Positions 1-9,209 of a DNA stretch of 64,000 nt are shown one piece after another (within the stretch, counting starts at the first letter, position 1; each line of letters begins with the position of its first letter). The notes beneath the pieces are model-generated. The model did no database searches. It had not been told where the DNA came from and was given only the letters and a program-made list of their open reading frames with translations. The stretch comes from Hyphomicrobium denitrificans ATCC 51888 (lineage in GTDB: Bacteria > Pseudomonadota > Alphaproteobacteria > Rhizobiales > Hyphomicrobiaceae), in NCBI RefSeq assembly GCF_000143145.1, contig NC_014313.1:310001-374000 (forward strand), given 5' to 3'. Position numbers and translations under genes: made by a program.

Positions 1-845
1 TCGTTGAGCAATTCGCTCAGCCTGACCTGCCCGGTCGGATTGAGGTTGGCCTTCTCTTCGACGCGGCTGAGCAAAAGCAGGTCGTCGATGAGGCGCGTCA
101 TGCGTTCGGCCTGCTCGGCCATGATTTTGAGAAAGCGGTCGTGTGCGACTTCGTCGTTGCGCGCCGGGCCCTGCAGCGTTTCGATGAAGCCGCGGACGGA
201 CGCGAGCGGCGTACGCAATTCGTGACTGGCATTGGCGACGAAATCGGTCCGCATCTCAAGGGCGCGATGCTGTTCCGATTCGTCATGGATCGTGATCAAG
301 GCGGCGACGGCAGGCTGTCCGGCTTCGCCTCCGAACGGCGCAACCGTCGCGATGAAGCGCTGGCCGCCGCCGCCGCGTGGCAGCAGCATTGCCTTGCGTT
401 TCTGGGCGGTTTCGAAAGCTCCGGTAACGGCGGCGATGAGTTCCGGGTCGCGGCTGACGTGCTCGAGCGGCCGGCCTTGCGTCAGCCTTTCGAAAATGGC
501 GAGCGCCGCGGCGTTGTAATTCAGCACGACCGACGAACGGTTGAGAACGATGGTCGGATCGGGGATCGCAGCCACGAGATCCGGCCAGGAAAACGGCTTC
601 TCCGTTGCCCCAGAATTTGCAATGGCTTCGGCCATTTTTTCAGGCTTGGGGCGACTGTTCCATGCCAGCGCCGCGCTGATGCCTGCGAGCAACCCGCATA
701 GGACGCCAAGGCTCAGGCGCCATTGTTCCCCCGCGTACAGCCACATCGGGATCAACGCCAGCAAAGCGACTGCGCTCAATGCTGCAAAGCCTGCAGACGC
801 ATTCGTCGAGGGTGCGGGCGGCAGCCAATTTTTAATGAGCGACAT
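1..845 (-). CDS. PhoR-like sensor histidine kinase, 3' end beyond window
   Basis: Membrane histidine kinase, read on the minus strand from an ATG at 845 and cut off by the left window edge after about 281 codons. Two hydrophobic helices lie at roughly residues 17-38 and 44-61. A PAS-like region follows at about 85-190. The HisKA dimerisation/phosphoacceptor segment carries DFVANASHELRTPLASVRGF with the likely phosphorylated His at 208. The ATPase domain lies outside the window. Two N-terminal helices, a PAS domain and an H-box of this form are typical of PhoR, the phosphate-responsive kinase, but the partner regulator and pst genes are not visible, so the phosphate role is inferred only. The next gene (Rrf2) reads the same way with a short gap and need not be functionally related. 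Confidence 0.85.
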   Translation of the reverse strand, partial: MSLIKNWLPPAPSTNASAGFAALSAVALLALIPMWLYAGEQWRLSLGVLCGLLAGISAALAWNSRPKPEKMAEAIANSGATEKPFSWPDLVAAIPDPTIVLNRSSVVLNYNAAALAIFERLTQGRPLEHVSRDPELIAAVTGAFETAQKRKAMLLPRGGGGQRFIATVAPFGGEAGQPAVAALITIHDESEQHRALEMRTDFVANASHELRTPLASVRGFIETLQGPARNDEVAHDRFLKIMAEQAERMTRLIDDLLLLSRVEEKANLNPTGQVRLSELLN

Positions 846-862
846 TGCCTCTCCGGCGGCAA

Positions 863-1360
863 TCAGCTCCGTCGCGCGGCACGCGCTGCGGGCTTCTTGG
901 CGCGCGTTTTCGTACCGCGGCTGTCTTCGCCGTCGCGATCGGCATTCGATACCCCGAGAGGCGATTTCTGGCTCGCGAGCTCGGCCAGGGTGTGCTGGTC
1001 CAGGACGGAGATGAAAGCGCTCAGGGCGTCGTCGAACATGGCGTTGATGGAGGCCGGATCGTTGTCGACGGTCTTCCGCCCGCGTCCGCCTTCGACCTGG
1101 ACGCGCGTGACCTCGATCGCCCTTACCACGTCGCCGATCTTGATCGACGTTGCCGGCTTCGCGAGCCGGACGCCGCCATTCGGGCCCCTCACGGCCGACA
1201 GAAAGCCCGCGTGAGAGAGAATATGGACAATTTTAAAGACGTTCTGCTTTGTAACGCCAAGCCGATCGGACACGTCCGCGACCTTCACAAGCTCGTCGTT
1301 TGCCAAGGTGCAATCAATCAGGATGCGGATTGCGTGGCCGGTTTGCTTCGTCAAGCGCAT
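863..1360 (-). CDS. Rrf2-family transcriptional regulator
   Basis: 165-residue winged-helix regulator of the Rrf2 family. Residues 1-85 match the family pattern (MRLTKQTGHAIRILIDCTLA at the start, then a recognition-helix region followed by the GFLSAVRGPNGGVRLAKP wing). The usual three cysteines that hold an Fe-S cluster in IscR, NsrR and RirA are missing: the only Cys is at position 17. The C-terminus is a basic tail rich in Lys, Arg and Ala. It is divergent from the imelysin/multicopper oxidase operon across about 240 bp, so it is a good candidate regulator of that operon; RirA, a rhizobial iron regulator, is also an Rrf2 protein. The regulatory link is inference from position. Confidence 0.88.
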   Translation of the reverse strand: MRLTKQTGHAIRILIDCTLANDELVKVADVSDRLGVTKQNVFKIVHILSHAGFLSAVRGPNGGVRLAKPATSIKIGDVVRAIEVTRVQVEGGRGRKTVDNDPASINAMFDDALSAFISVLDQHTLAELASQKSPLGVSNADRDGEDSRGTKTRAKKPAARAARRS

Positions 1361-1491
1361 ATTTGTTTACCCGGTGGCCGCGCGGCCGCAGCTCTAGAGT
1401 CTGACGACCGTTCTTTCAAATTCCCGACTCTATGGCAAGTACCGCGCGGCGGTGCGCCGCTGACAACGCGCCAAAGTGAGGCGGAGTTCAC

Positions 1492-1522
1492 TTGACACCG
1501 TTCAAGGGTGCTAATGTATACT
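1492..1522 (+). promoter_or_regulatory. Candidate promoter of the iron-uptake operon
   Basis: A TTGACA at 1492-1497 and a TATACT at 1517-1522 are separated by 19 bases, upstream of the imelysin start at 1602. The spacing is slightly long for a sigma-70 promoter. The -10 region contains a small palindrome, GTATAC. This lies in the divergent gap with the Rrf2 gene, so a binding site for that regulator would be expected nearby, but I could not identify a convincing long operator. Confidence 0.45.
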
Positions 1523-1601
1523 AACACGGTAAATAATTTTGGGCGATCCGCAGCTTAGCGTATTCTATCGCCAAACCCAGAAACATGATGGAGAACGCAC
1601 G

Positions 1602-2885
1602 ATGTCAAAATTGGCGATTGCGATAGCCTGCGCGACGGGGCTGGCGCTCGCAGGGGCGGTTGCTCGTCCGGCTTTCGCTGACGCGCCGGCGGTCAAAGAC
1701 ATCACCAAGACGTACGGCGACCTCGCCGAAGCGATGTACTCCGACTCGCTGGCCAAGGCAAAAGACCTCGACAAGGCCATCGATGCATTTCTTGCCGCTC
1801 CCGATGCGACGACCCAGAAGGCGGCGCAGGATGCCTGGAAGGCGGCGCGTATCCCCTATATGCAGACCGAAGGTTTTCGCTTCGGCAACAAGATCGTCGA
1901 CGACTGGGAAGGCAACGTCAACTCGTGGCCGCTCGATGAAGGCCTGATCGATTACGTCGACAAGGCGAGCTACGGCGATGCGAAGGAAGAGAACCCGCTC
2001 TATACGGCAAACATCATCGCGAACAAGTCCGTCCGCCTCGGGCCGAAAGTTCTCGACGCCAGCAAGATCGACAAGACGGTGATCGCGCAGCTCAACAGCG
2101 CGCTTGAAGTCGAATCCAACGTCGGCACCGGCTACCACGCCATCGAATTCCTGCTGTGGGGTCAGAACCTGCACGGCACGAGCGCTGGTGCGGGCGAACG
2201 TCCGGCAAGCGATTTCGATCTCAAGAACTGCACGCATGACAACTGCGATCGCCGCCGCGATTACCTCAAGGCCGCAAGCTCGCTTCTGATCGACGATCTC
2301 AGCGAGATGGCCGGCAACTGGAAGGCCGGCGGCGCGGCACGCGAGGCGCTTTCGAAACAGGACGCGAACGCTCAGCTGTCGACGATACTCACCGGCATCG
2401 GATCGCTGTCATACGGCGAACTGGCGGGCGAGCGCATGAAGCTCGGCGTGCTGCTGCATGACCCGGAAGAGGCGCACGACTGCTTCTCCAACAACACGCA
2501 TAACAGCCACTATTATGACCAGGTGGGCATGATCGAAATCTGGAACGGCAAGTACGACGGCGCGACCGCTGTTTCGGGTGCGAGCATCGCCGAGCTTGCG
2601 CGTGCCAAGGCCCCCGACGCTGCGAAGCGTGTCGACGAAGCCATGGAGAACACGAAAGCGAAGCTCAATGCCATCAAGGTCAAAGCGGATTCCGGCGAAA
2701 TGGGCTATAATCAGATGCTGGCAGCCGGAAACGACGCCGGTAACAAGCTCATTCTCGATGGTGTAGACGCGCTCGTGGCGCAGGCCCGTGCCGTCGAGGC
2801 GGTTGTTGCGGCGCTGAACCTCAAGATCAAGATTGAAGGTTCCGACAGCCTCGATCATCCGGATCAGGTTGCGACCAAGAAGTGA
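1602..2885 (+). CDS. Imelysin-family periplasmic protein (IrpA-like, peptidase M75 fold)
   Basis: 427-residue secreted protein with a signal peptide (cleavage near residue 23, after ARPAFA). It carries the imelysin signature GxHxxE at residues 177-182 (GYHAIEFLLWGQ). Imelysin proteins (IrpA, and the EfeO/EfeM M75 domain) are iron-regulated periplasmic or surface proteins thought to bind iron. No peptidase activity is assumed here. The start at 1602 is preferred over the in-frame ATG at 1539 because it gives a clean signal peptide and has GGAGAA at 1590-1595 as a ribosome binding site. It is the first gene of a five-gene operon with a multicopper oxidase, a di-heme protein, a second imelysin and a DUF1513 protein. 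IrpA homologues are often found with the last three. Confidence 0.92.
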   Translation: MSKLAIAIACATGLALAGAVARPAFADAPAVKDITKTYGDLAEAMYSDSLAKAKDLDKAIDAFLAAPDATTQKAAQDAWKAARIPYMQTEGFRFGNKIVDDWEGNVNSWPLDEGLIDYVDKASYGDAKEENPLYTANIIANKSVRLGPKVLDASKIDKTVIAQLNSALEVESNVGTGYHAIEFLLWGQNLHGTSAGAGERPASDFDLKNCTHDNCDRRRDYLKAASSLLIDDLSEMAGNWKAGGAAREALSKQDANAQLSTILTGIGSLSYGELAGERMKLGVLLHDPEEAHDCFSNNTHNSHYYDQVGMIEIWNGKYDGATAVSGASIAELARAKAPDAAKRVDEAMENTKAKLNAIKVKADSGEMGYNQMLAAGNDAGNKLILDGVDALVAQARAVEAVVAALNLKIKIEGSDSLDHPDQVATKK

Positions 2886-2943
2886 TTGGCAGAGGCTCCT
2901 AAACGAGACCGTTGCGATCGATAACGGGTGGTGGACGAGCCCT

Positions 2944-4395
2944 ATGCTAACACGTCGAGAACTTTTGATGGGCGCCGCGGCATTCTCAGGGAGTGCCGCG
3001 GCGACTTTTGTATTTGGAGGCGGCAAGGCGGTCGCGCGAGCGCCGGTCATTGCGCAGCCGATTGCAAACGACACCAAGAAGCTGGTGCTCGATCTCGCAG
3101 AGCGTCCGGCCGCGCTGCCGTGTTTCGACGGCAAGACGCTGCCGCTCTGGACCTTCGAAGAGGGGTCGCTCTATCCGATCGTGCGCATGAAGCTCGGTGA
3201 GCGGCTGGATACGCAGTACGCAAACCATCTGCCGCGGGCCGGTGAATACGTATCGCTGCATTGGCACGGATTGAGAATTCCGAACGATCAGGACGGCGTG
3301 CCGTTCATGACGCAGAAGCCGGTCGAGCCGGGCAGTTCAGGCACGTACTCGTTCGTGCCGCCGGACACGGGCAGCTTTTTCTTTCACACGCACTGCAATA
3401 CGGACGAACATTTCGGGCGCGGTCTCGTCGGGGCGCTGATCGTCGAAGGCGACGAGATCGAACCGTCGGACGCCGAGTACGTCCTGATGATGAAGGACTG
3501 GCGTCTTTCGCCCGAGGGGACGTTCCTGCCGTTTTCGACGGACGCAGGCGCGGCGAAGGCGGGCACGTCGGGCACCGTGCGTTCGGTCAACGGCGAGAAA
3601 ACGGCAGTCTTCAAGGTGCCGTCATCGGCTAACGTGCGCATTCGATTTTACAACGTCGATCCGACGCGGATTTCCGAAATCGGCTTCGAGGATGGAGAAG
3701 CGGCGATCATCGCGATTGACGGTAACGGTCTCGATCCGCTGCCGCTCGTGTCGTGGCGCATGGGGCCGGCGATGCGCATCGACATCCTGCTGCGCACGGC
3801 GCCCGAGGGCGGCAAGGTTCGCCTCGTGGACTTTTTCGCGAAGGAGCCGGTCGTGCTGGCGGAGTTCGTCTCCGAAGGACCAGCGAAGCGTAGCGGCGCC
3901 TTTGTGCCGACGCCGTTGAAGGTCATGCCGTTTCCGAACGTGGACGTCGGCAACGCGCAGATCATCCCGTTCATTTTCTCGGCGACGGCAACGGGCGAGG
4001 CGCTTTCCGAGTTTGCGAAGTCCGATGTCGAAATCGGCTCGCTTTGTCTGACGAAACGCACGTTCTGGGCGATCAACAAGCAGGCGTGGTCCAGCATGGA
4101 TCACAGAGATCTCGGGCCGCCTCTCGCGGTGCTCAAGTCGGGGCAGAGCTATATCTTCGATCTGCAGAACACGACGCCGCATTCGCATCCCATTCATATC
4201 CACGGGCATACGTTCGAGGTCATGAGCTCGAGCATGCGGCATGTGCAGCCGCATCGTGCCGATACCATTCTGCTGCGTCCGAACGAGCGCGTGCAGGCGG
4301 GAATCGTCGGGGGACAACCGGGGAAGTGGATGTTCCATTGCCACATCATCGATCACCAGGAAACTGGCATGATGGGCTACATCGAGGTCGCATGA
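2944..4395 (+). CDS. Multicopper oxidase, Tat-exported
   Basis: 483-residue periplasmic multicopper oxidase. The N-terminus has a twin-arginine signal (TRRELLMGAAAF), which fits export of a folded copper enzyme. All four copper motifs are present: HWHG at about residue 106, HTHC around 140-150, HSHPIHIHGH in the C-terminal third, and HCHIIDHQETGMM at about 465, supplying the type 1 His/Cys/His/Met ligands. The ATG at 2944 is used because the longer frame from 2833 would overlap the imelysin gene and hide the Tat signal. Family members oxidise Cu(I), Fe(II) or phenols. Between imelysin genes, a ferroxidase role is the best inference. The last bases overlap the next gene by ATGA, so translation is probably coupled. 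Confidence 0.9.
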   Translation: MLTRRELLMGAAAFSGSAAATFVFGGGKAVARAPVIAQPIANDTKKLVLDLAERPAALPCFDGKTLPLWTFEEGSLYPIVRMKLGERLDTQYANHLPRAGEYVSLHWHGLRIPNDQDGVPFMTQKPVEPGSSGTYSFVPPDTGSFFFHTHCNTDEHFGRGLVGALIVEGDEIEPSDAEYVLMMKDWRLSPEGTFLPFSTDAGAAKAGTSGTVRSVNGEKTAVFKVPSSANVRIRFYNVDPTRISEIGFEDGEAAIIAIDGNGLDPLPLVSWRMGPAMRIDILLRTAPEGGKVRLVDFFAKEPVVLAEFVSEGPAKRSGAFVPTPLKVMPFPNVDVGNAQIIPFIFSATATGEALSEFAKSDVEIGSLCLTKRTFWAINKQAWSSMDHRDLGPPLAVLKSGQSYIFDLQNTTPHSHPIHIHGHTFEVMSSSMRHVQPHRADTILLRPNERVQAGIVGGQPGKWMFHCHIIDHQETGMMGYIEVA

Positions 4396-5573
4396 CCTCC
4401 GGCTTCAGACTCTGGATCAAGATCGCGCTGCTCGCCTTTGCGACGCTTTGGCCGCGTGTGGCCGATGCCGATCCGCTCGATGCCGCGATGGGCAAGGCGC
4501 TGTTCGACCGCATGTGGGTGCCGGCGCCCGCGTCGACGGATGCGTCCGACGGCCTCGGGCCGCTGTTCGTTTCGCGCTCGTGCACGGGATGTCATGGACG
4601 CGGCGAGGGTTCGCACGTCGTGACGCGCGAAGATGGCTCGCAGGATCTCGCGGGCGCCGTCGTGCGCTTCGGCGATGCTCAGGGGGCGACCGATCCTTTC
4701 TATGGGCTTGAGCTGCAGACCAACGCCGTTCCGGGGCTGATGCCAGAGGGAACCGTGCGCTATCTTCCGAAGCTCGATCTCAAGCTGAACGACCGGGCGC
4801 TGGCGGACGGCATCAAGGCTGGCGTGCGCCAAGCGCCGTCGCTGTTCGGCCGCGCGGCGTTCGATAACGTCACGGACGCCGAAATCCTGAAGCGCGTTGA
4901 TGCGGACGATCGCGATGGCGACGGCGTCAGGGGTCGCGCGAACGTCATTGCGGGGCGCATCGGCCGGTATGGCTGGAAAGCGGCGCAGGTGACGCTCGAA
5001 GAGCAAGTCGCGCACGCGTTTGCGTTCGACATGGGTCTGTCGAGCCCGAAGCAGCCGCGGCCCTACGGCGATTGCACAATTCTGGAAACCGCGTGTCTTG
5101 CTGCGCCCAACGGTGAGAGCGTCTTGTTCAAGGGCCGCGAGCTGTCGGACGATATTCTGAGAGTCGTCTCGGTGTATCTCGGGACGTTGCGGGCGCGGCA
5201 CAGGGCCACCGATCCGGAAGCCGTAGCTCTCTTTGCCAAAGCCGGCTGCGCCACGTGCCACGTGCCGTCTCTGGCGACCCGCGACGGCGGCACCGTCACC
5301 GCATTTACCGATCTGCTGCTTCACGATATGGGATCGGCGCTCGACGATGGCGTCGGAGAACCGGGCGTCAAGCCGCAGGAATGGCGGACGGCGCCGTTGA
5401 TCGACGGGCATGTGCGCGAGAAGGAACGCCGCTTCCTTCACGACGGCTCGGCGGCAAACGTGGCGGAAGCGGTGGCGAAACACGGCGGCGAAGGCGCGCG
5501 GAGCCGGGATCTCTTCAACGCGCTGAAGCCGGAAGACAGACAACGACTGGTCGATTACGTGAGCGGATTATGA
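4392..5573 (+). CDS. Di-heme oxidoreductase (thiol oxidoreductase-like, IrpB-like)
   Basis: 393-residue exported c-type cytochrome of the di-haem oxidoreductase family that accompanies IrpA-type imelysins. A signal peptide ends near VADA. Two haem-binding CxxCH motifs are visible: CTGCH starting at residue 64 and CATCH starting at residue 286. A calcium-binding-like stretch (DADDRDGDGVRGR) lies between them. The start at 4392 overlaps the multicopper oxidase stop by four bases, and its own stop overlaps the next start in the same way. A redox role in periplasmic iron handling is inferred from the operon. The exact reaction of the family is not established. Confidence 0.88.
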   Translation: MTSGFRLWIKIALLAFATLWPRVADADPLDAAMGKALFDRMWVPAPASTDASDGLGPLFVSRSCTGCHGRGEGSHVVTREDGSQDLAGAVVRFGDAQGATDPFYGLELQTNAVPGLMPEGTVRYLPKLDLKLNDRALADGIKAGVRQAPSLFGRAAFDNVTDAEILKRVDADDRDGDGVRGRANVIAGRIGRYGWKAAQVTLEEQVAHAFAFDMGLSSPKQPRPYGDCTILETACLAAPNGESVLFKGRELSDDILRVVSVYLGTLRARHRATDPEAVALFAKAGCATCHVPSLATRDGGTVTAFTDLLLHDMGSALDDGVGEPGVKPQEWRTAPLIDGHVREKERRFLHDGSAANVAEAVAKHGGEGARSRDLFNALKPEDRQRLVDYVSGL

Positions 5574-6637
5574 ATGCGACGATGAAAGTGCTGCTTTCCT
5601 TTTTGATTACGCTGACACTGACGACGGCGGCGATGTCCGCCAACGCGCCTCCGAGCCATTTGGAGCTGACGCGGACGGCGATCGACACGCATATCATTCC
5701 GCACATCGACGCTCTGAAGAGTTCCGCAGATGCGCTGCCTCCGGCCGTCGAGGCCGTCTGCAAAACAGGTTCGGAAGAGGCGCGGCGCACGCTGGACGAG
5801 AAATTCGCCGCGGCCGTCACGGCTTATGCAGGGATCGATTTCCTGCGCTTCGGGCCGATGCTTGAAAATGGACGACGCGAACAGATTTCCTTCTGGCCCG
5901 ATCCGCGCGGTTTCGTTGCGCGGCAGTTGCGCATGATCCTCCTGAACAAAGACGCCAAGCTCGCCGAACCCGGCGCGCTTGCGAAGCAGAGTGCGGCCGT
6001 GCAGGGGCTTCCGGCGCTCGAATTCCTGATGCGCGACAGCGAGGTTCCTCTCGGGCCGACGGAGCCGGCGCAGTTCCGGTGCGTCATGGCGCAGGCGATT
6101 GCGCACAACATCGTGCGGGTGGTGGGCGAAGTTTCCGATGGCTGGGAAAAGCCGGGTGGCTGGAAAGACAAGATGCTGAGCCCCGGACCCGACAACGACA
6201 CCTATCGGAATGAGAACGAGTCGGCGGTTGAGATCGTGAAAGCGTTTCTGATCGGCATCTCGTTGACGGCGGATCTGCAACTAAAGCCGCAGGTCGATAC
6301 GAAGATCAGGCTGTCGCCGCCCTACAATAAATCCGGGCTGCAAAAGCAGGTTTACGCGGCGAGCATCGCGTCGCTGCGACAGCTCTACGATGCGATGCAT
6401 CTCGAAGCGTATCTGAAGCCCGACATGGCCTGGATGAAAGGCTGGTCGCAGGGAACGTGGCGGACGATCGAGGCTATCGATGGCGCGGGAGGCCGCTCGT
6501 CGCATGCGCAGCGCAAGGATACGCCGACTTCGCGAGAGGTTTTCGACCGCATGAACGGATTGCGCAACATCGTAGCCAATCGCTTAGCGACAGCAGCGGG
6601 ATTGACGGTGGGATTTAATGAGCTTGACGGTGATTGA
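5570..6637 (+). CDS. Second imelysin-family protein
   Basis: 355-residue secreted protein with a hydrophobic signal (MKVLLSFLITLTLTTAAMSA). It aligns by eye with the imelysin fold: GIDFLRFGPM, a QGLPALEFLM segment in place of the GxHxxE motif of the first imelysin, and a Trp/Lys/Gly-rich middle. It is the shorter and more divergent paralogue in the operon. The ATG at 5570 overlaps the stop of the di-heme gene, and an ATG at 5582 is an alternative start. The 3' end overlaps the DUF1513 gene by 20 bases. Its loss of the canonical His/Glu pair suggests the two imelysins have different tasks, perhaps one iron-binding and one structural, but that is speculation. Confidence 0.85.
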   Translation: MNATMKVLLSFLITLTLTTAAMSANAPPSHLELTRTAIDTHIIPHIDALKSSADALPPAVEAVCKTGSEEARRTLDEKFAAAVTAYAGIDFLRFGPMLENGRREQISFWPDPRGFVARQLRMILLNKDAKLAEPGALAKQSAAVQGLPALEFLMRDSEVPLGPTEPAQFRCVMAQAIAHNIVRVVGEVSDGWEKPGGWKDKMLSPGPDNDTYRNENESAVEIVKAFLIGISLTADLQLKPQVDTKIRLSPPYNKSGLQKQVYAASIASLRQLYDAMHLEAYLKPDMAWMKGWSQGTWRTIEAIDGAGGRSSHAQRKDTPTSREVFDRMNGLRNIVANRLATAAGLTVGFNELDGD

Positions 6638-7730
6638 TCGCAGATCGTTGCTGCTCGGCACGCTGGCGTTCGTCGGTGCGGCGTACCAGAGCAAGGCGTT
6701 GGCTTCGGCGGCCGATCGCGACATCGCGTATGTCGCCACGGCGCGGAAGGGCATGAAGAATTATTGCGTTCTTCTGCTTCGTGCCGACGGCTCGATCGTG
6801 CGCGAAGTTCCGCTGACGGCGCGGGGGCATGACATCGCCTATCATCGTCCGTCGGGGCGGGTCGCGGTGTTCGCGCGGCGGCCGGGTGTGTTTGGCGTGG
6901 CCTTCGATATCGACAAGGCGACGCCGCCGCACGTCTTCACGCCGGGCAAGGATCGTCACTACTACGGGCACGGCGGATTTTCGCAGGACGGGCGGCTGCT
7001 TTACACATCGGAAGCGGACGTCGAGAGCGAGATCGGTCTCATCGGCATTTACGACGTGGCGCGCGGCTACAAAAAAATCGGCGAGCATCAGAGCTACGGC
7101 ATCGGGCCGCACGAAATCATGCTGCTGGCGGACGGCAAGACGATCGCGGTCGGGAATGGCGGCCTCGATACGGTGCCCGATGCCGGACGCGAAAATCTGA
7201 ATGTCGATACGATGGAGCCGTCGCTGGCTTTCGTCGACGCGGAAAGCGGCAAGCTCGTCGCCAAGCACGCGATGACGGGCGATCTCAAGTCATTGTCGAT
7301 CCGGCATGTGACGCAGGACAAGACTGGGCTCATCTGGTTCGGCGGACAATGGGAAGGAAGCCCGAGCGTGACGCCGCAGATCGTCGGCAGCGCCGGGCTC
7401 GATCGTGAGCTGAAGCTGGTCGACGCGCCGGGCGGCGGCAAGGGTCTGCGCGGGTACATCGGCGCGATGGCGGTCAGCAACGACGGCCGCTTTATCGCCG
7501 CGAGCGCGCCGAAGGCGGGGCACGTTCTCTACGTCGATTCCGAAACCAGCGCGGTCGTAGGCAAAAGCGATCTCAAGGACGTTTGCGGCTTGTCGTCGGA
7601 GGGCGATCATAACTTCGCCGCGTCGTCGGGGTTCGGCGTCATCCGCTACGAGACGGCGCAAGCGCGGGTCGTTTCCGAGCATACGCTTCAGAACATTGCC
7701 TTCGACAACCATTTGCGGCGGATTGCCTGA
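6618..7730 (+). CDS. DUF1513 beta-propeller-like protein, Tat-exported
   Basis: 370-residue protein with a Tat-type leader (DRRSLLLGTLAF). The body is a run of repeats of the form G..V....RPG..GV.FD, GGFS.DGR.LYT.E and AVSNDGRFIAASAPK, as expected for the propeller-like DUF1513 family. This family is found again and again at the end of imelysin/di-heme operons, as here. Its biochemical role is unknown. It overlaps the upstream imelysin by 20 bases, which implies translational coupling, and closes the operon. A GC-rich dyad follows the stop. Confidence 0.88.
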   Translation: MSLTVIDRRSLLLGTLAFVGAAYQSKALASAADRDIAYVATARKGMKNYCVLLLRADGSIVREVPLTARGHDIAYHRPSGRVAVFARRPGVFGVAFDIDKATPPHVFTPGKDRHYYGHGGFSQDGRLLYTSEADVESEIGLIGIYDVARGYKKIGEHQSYGIGPHEIMLLADGKTIAVGNGGLDTVPDAGRENLNVDTMEPSLAFVDAESGKLVAKHAMTGDLKSLSIRHVTQDKTGLIWFGGQWEGSPSVTPQIVGSAGLDRELKLVDAPGGGKGLRGYIGAMAVSNDGRFIAASAPKAGHVLYVDSETSAVVGKSDLKDVCGLSSEGDHNFAASSGFGVIRYETAQARVVSEHTLQNIAFDNHLRRIA

Positions 7731-7751
7731 ATTTTCAGGCGGCCGCACGGT

Positions 7752-7771
7752 CCGGCGGCGCCTACCGCCGG
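7752..7771 (+). terminator. GC-rich hairpin after the iron operon
   Basis: CCGGCGG (7752-7758) and CCGCCGG (7765-7771) form a perfect 7-bp stem with a 6-base loop, 21 bases after the DUF1513 stop. There is no T-run after it, so intrinsic termination is uncertain. A second small palindrome (GCCTGAA-TT-TTCAGGC) overlaps the stop codon. Confidence 0.35.
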
Positions 7772-7823
7772 TTGCTACTCTGTCGCGATTGCGCTTTCGG
7801 GGCGTCGAGGCTAGAAGCGCGAA

Positions 7824-9209
7824 ATGGCGAACCCCTCGGTCAAAGTAAACGCGAAAGCGCGGCGTGCTGCGCACGGCTCCGACACGGCAGCCGCGCCAAA
7901 GGTCGGCTTCGTGTCGCTTGGCTGCCCGAAGGCGCTGGTCGACAGCGAACGGATCATCACCAAGCTCCGCGCTGAAGGCTACATGATCGCGAGCGACTAT
8001 GAGGGCGCGGACGTCGTCGTCGTCAACACGTGCGGTTTTCTCGATTCCGCGAAGAAGGAAAGCCTGGACGCGATCGGCGAGGCCATGAACGCGAATGGCC
8101 GCGTGATCGTCACCGGATGCTTCGGTGTCGAGGAGAACCGCATTCGCGACGCGCATCCGGGCGTGCTCGCGGTCACAGGTCCGCATCAGTATGAGCAGGT
8201 GGTCGAGGCGGTGCACGACGCCGTACCGCCGCTGCACGATCCGTTCGTCGATCTGGTGCCCCCGGAAGGGCTGCGGCTGACGCCGCGCCATTATGCGTAT
8301 CTGAAGATTTCGGAAGGCTGCAACAACCGCTGCTCGTTCTGCATCATTCCGGCGCTGCGCGGCGATCTCGCCAGCAGGCCGTCGAACCATGTGATGGGCG
8401 AGGCGGAGCGTCTGGTGAATGCTGGCGTCAAGGAACTGCTCGTCATCAGCCAGGATACGAGCGCTTACGGCCTCGATATCAAATACGCCGAGAGCGCCTG
8501 GAAGGGCGCGCCGCTGAAAGCGCGGTTTCTCGATCTGTCGCGGGCGCTGGGCGATCTCGGCGTCTGGGTGCGGATGCATTACGTCTACCCGTATCCGCAC
8601 GTCGATGACGTCATTCCGCTGATGGCGGACGGCAAAATCCTGCCGTACCTCGACATCCCGTTCCAGCATGCGTCGCCCGCGGTGTTGAAAGCTATGCGGC
8701 GGCCGGCGGCGCAGGAGAAAACCGCGGAGCGCATCCGTCGCTGGCGCGAGGTCTGTCCCGATCTTGCGATCCGCTCGACGTTCATCGTCGGTTTTCCCGG
8801 CGAGACGGAAGAGGATTTCGCGTTTCTGCTCGACTGGCTGAAGGAAGCGGGCATCAATCGCGCCGGATGCTTCAAGTACGAGCCTGTCGAGGGCGCGAAG
8901 GCGAACGCGATCGATGGCGCGGTGCCTGATGAAGTGAAAGAGGAACGCTGGCATCGCTTCATGGCCGTGCAGAAGGATGTCAGCAGCGCGCAGCTGGAGC
9001 GCAAACTCGGGCAGACGATCGACGTTCTGATCGACGAAGTCGACGAGGACGGCGCGATCGGGCGCTCGAAGTGGGATGCGCCCGAGATCGATGGCAACGT
9101 GTTCCTGAACGGCGAGCGCGACGTGAACGCGGGCGACATCGTGCGTGCCAAAGTCGTTGAGGCCGGAGACTACGATCTCTGGGCCGAACGCGTTTCGGCG
9201 AACGGTTAG
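7824..9209 (+). CDS. rimO: Ribosomal protein S12 methylthiotransferase RimO
   Basis: 461-residue radical SAM enzyme that adds a methylthio group to the conserved aspartate of ribosomal protein S12. The N-terminal UPF0004 domain starts at [17 protein letters not shown] and contains [14 protein letters not shown] and VTGCFG, giving the three Cys of the auxiliary cluster. The radical SAM motif is CNNRCSFC. The C-terminal TRAM-like region covers about residues 390-461. SLGCPK and [10 protein letters not shown] are typical of RimO rather than MiaB. A short Lys/Ala-rich extension precedes the conserved region. It appears to be a single-gene unit, and its stop overlaps the convergent CDF gene by four bases. 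Confidence 0.96.
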   Translation: MANPSVKVNAKARRAAHGSDTAAAPKVGFVSLGCPKALVDSERIITKLRAEGYMIASDYEGADVVVVNTCGFLDSAKKESLDAIGEAMNANGRVIVTGCFGVEENRIRDAHPGVLAVTGPHQYEQVVEAVHDAVPPLHDPFVDLVPPEGLRLTPRHYAYLKISEGCNNRCSFCIIPALRGDLASRPSNHVMGEAERLVNAGVKELLVISQDTSAYGLDIKYAESAWKGAPLKARFLDLSRALGDLGVWVRMHYVYPYPHVDDVIPLMADGKILPYLDIPFQHASPAVLKAMRRPAAQEKTAERIRRWREVCPDLAIRSTFIVGFPGETEEDFAFLLDWLKEAGINRAGCFKYEPVEGAKANAIDGAVPDEVKEERWHRFMAVQKDVSSAQLERKLGQTIDVLIDEVDEDGAIGRSKWDAPEIDGNVFLNGERDVNAGDIVRAKVVEAGDYDLWAERVSANG

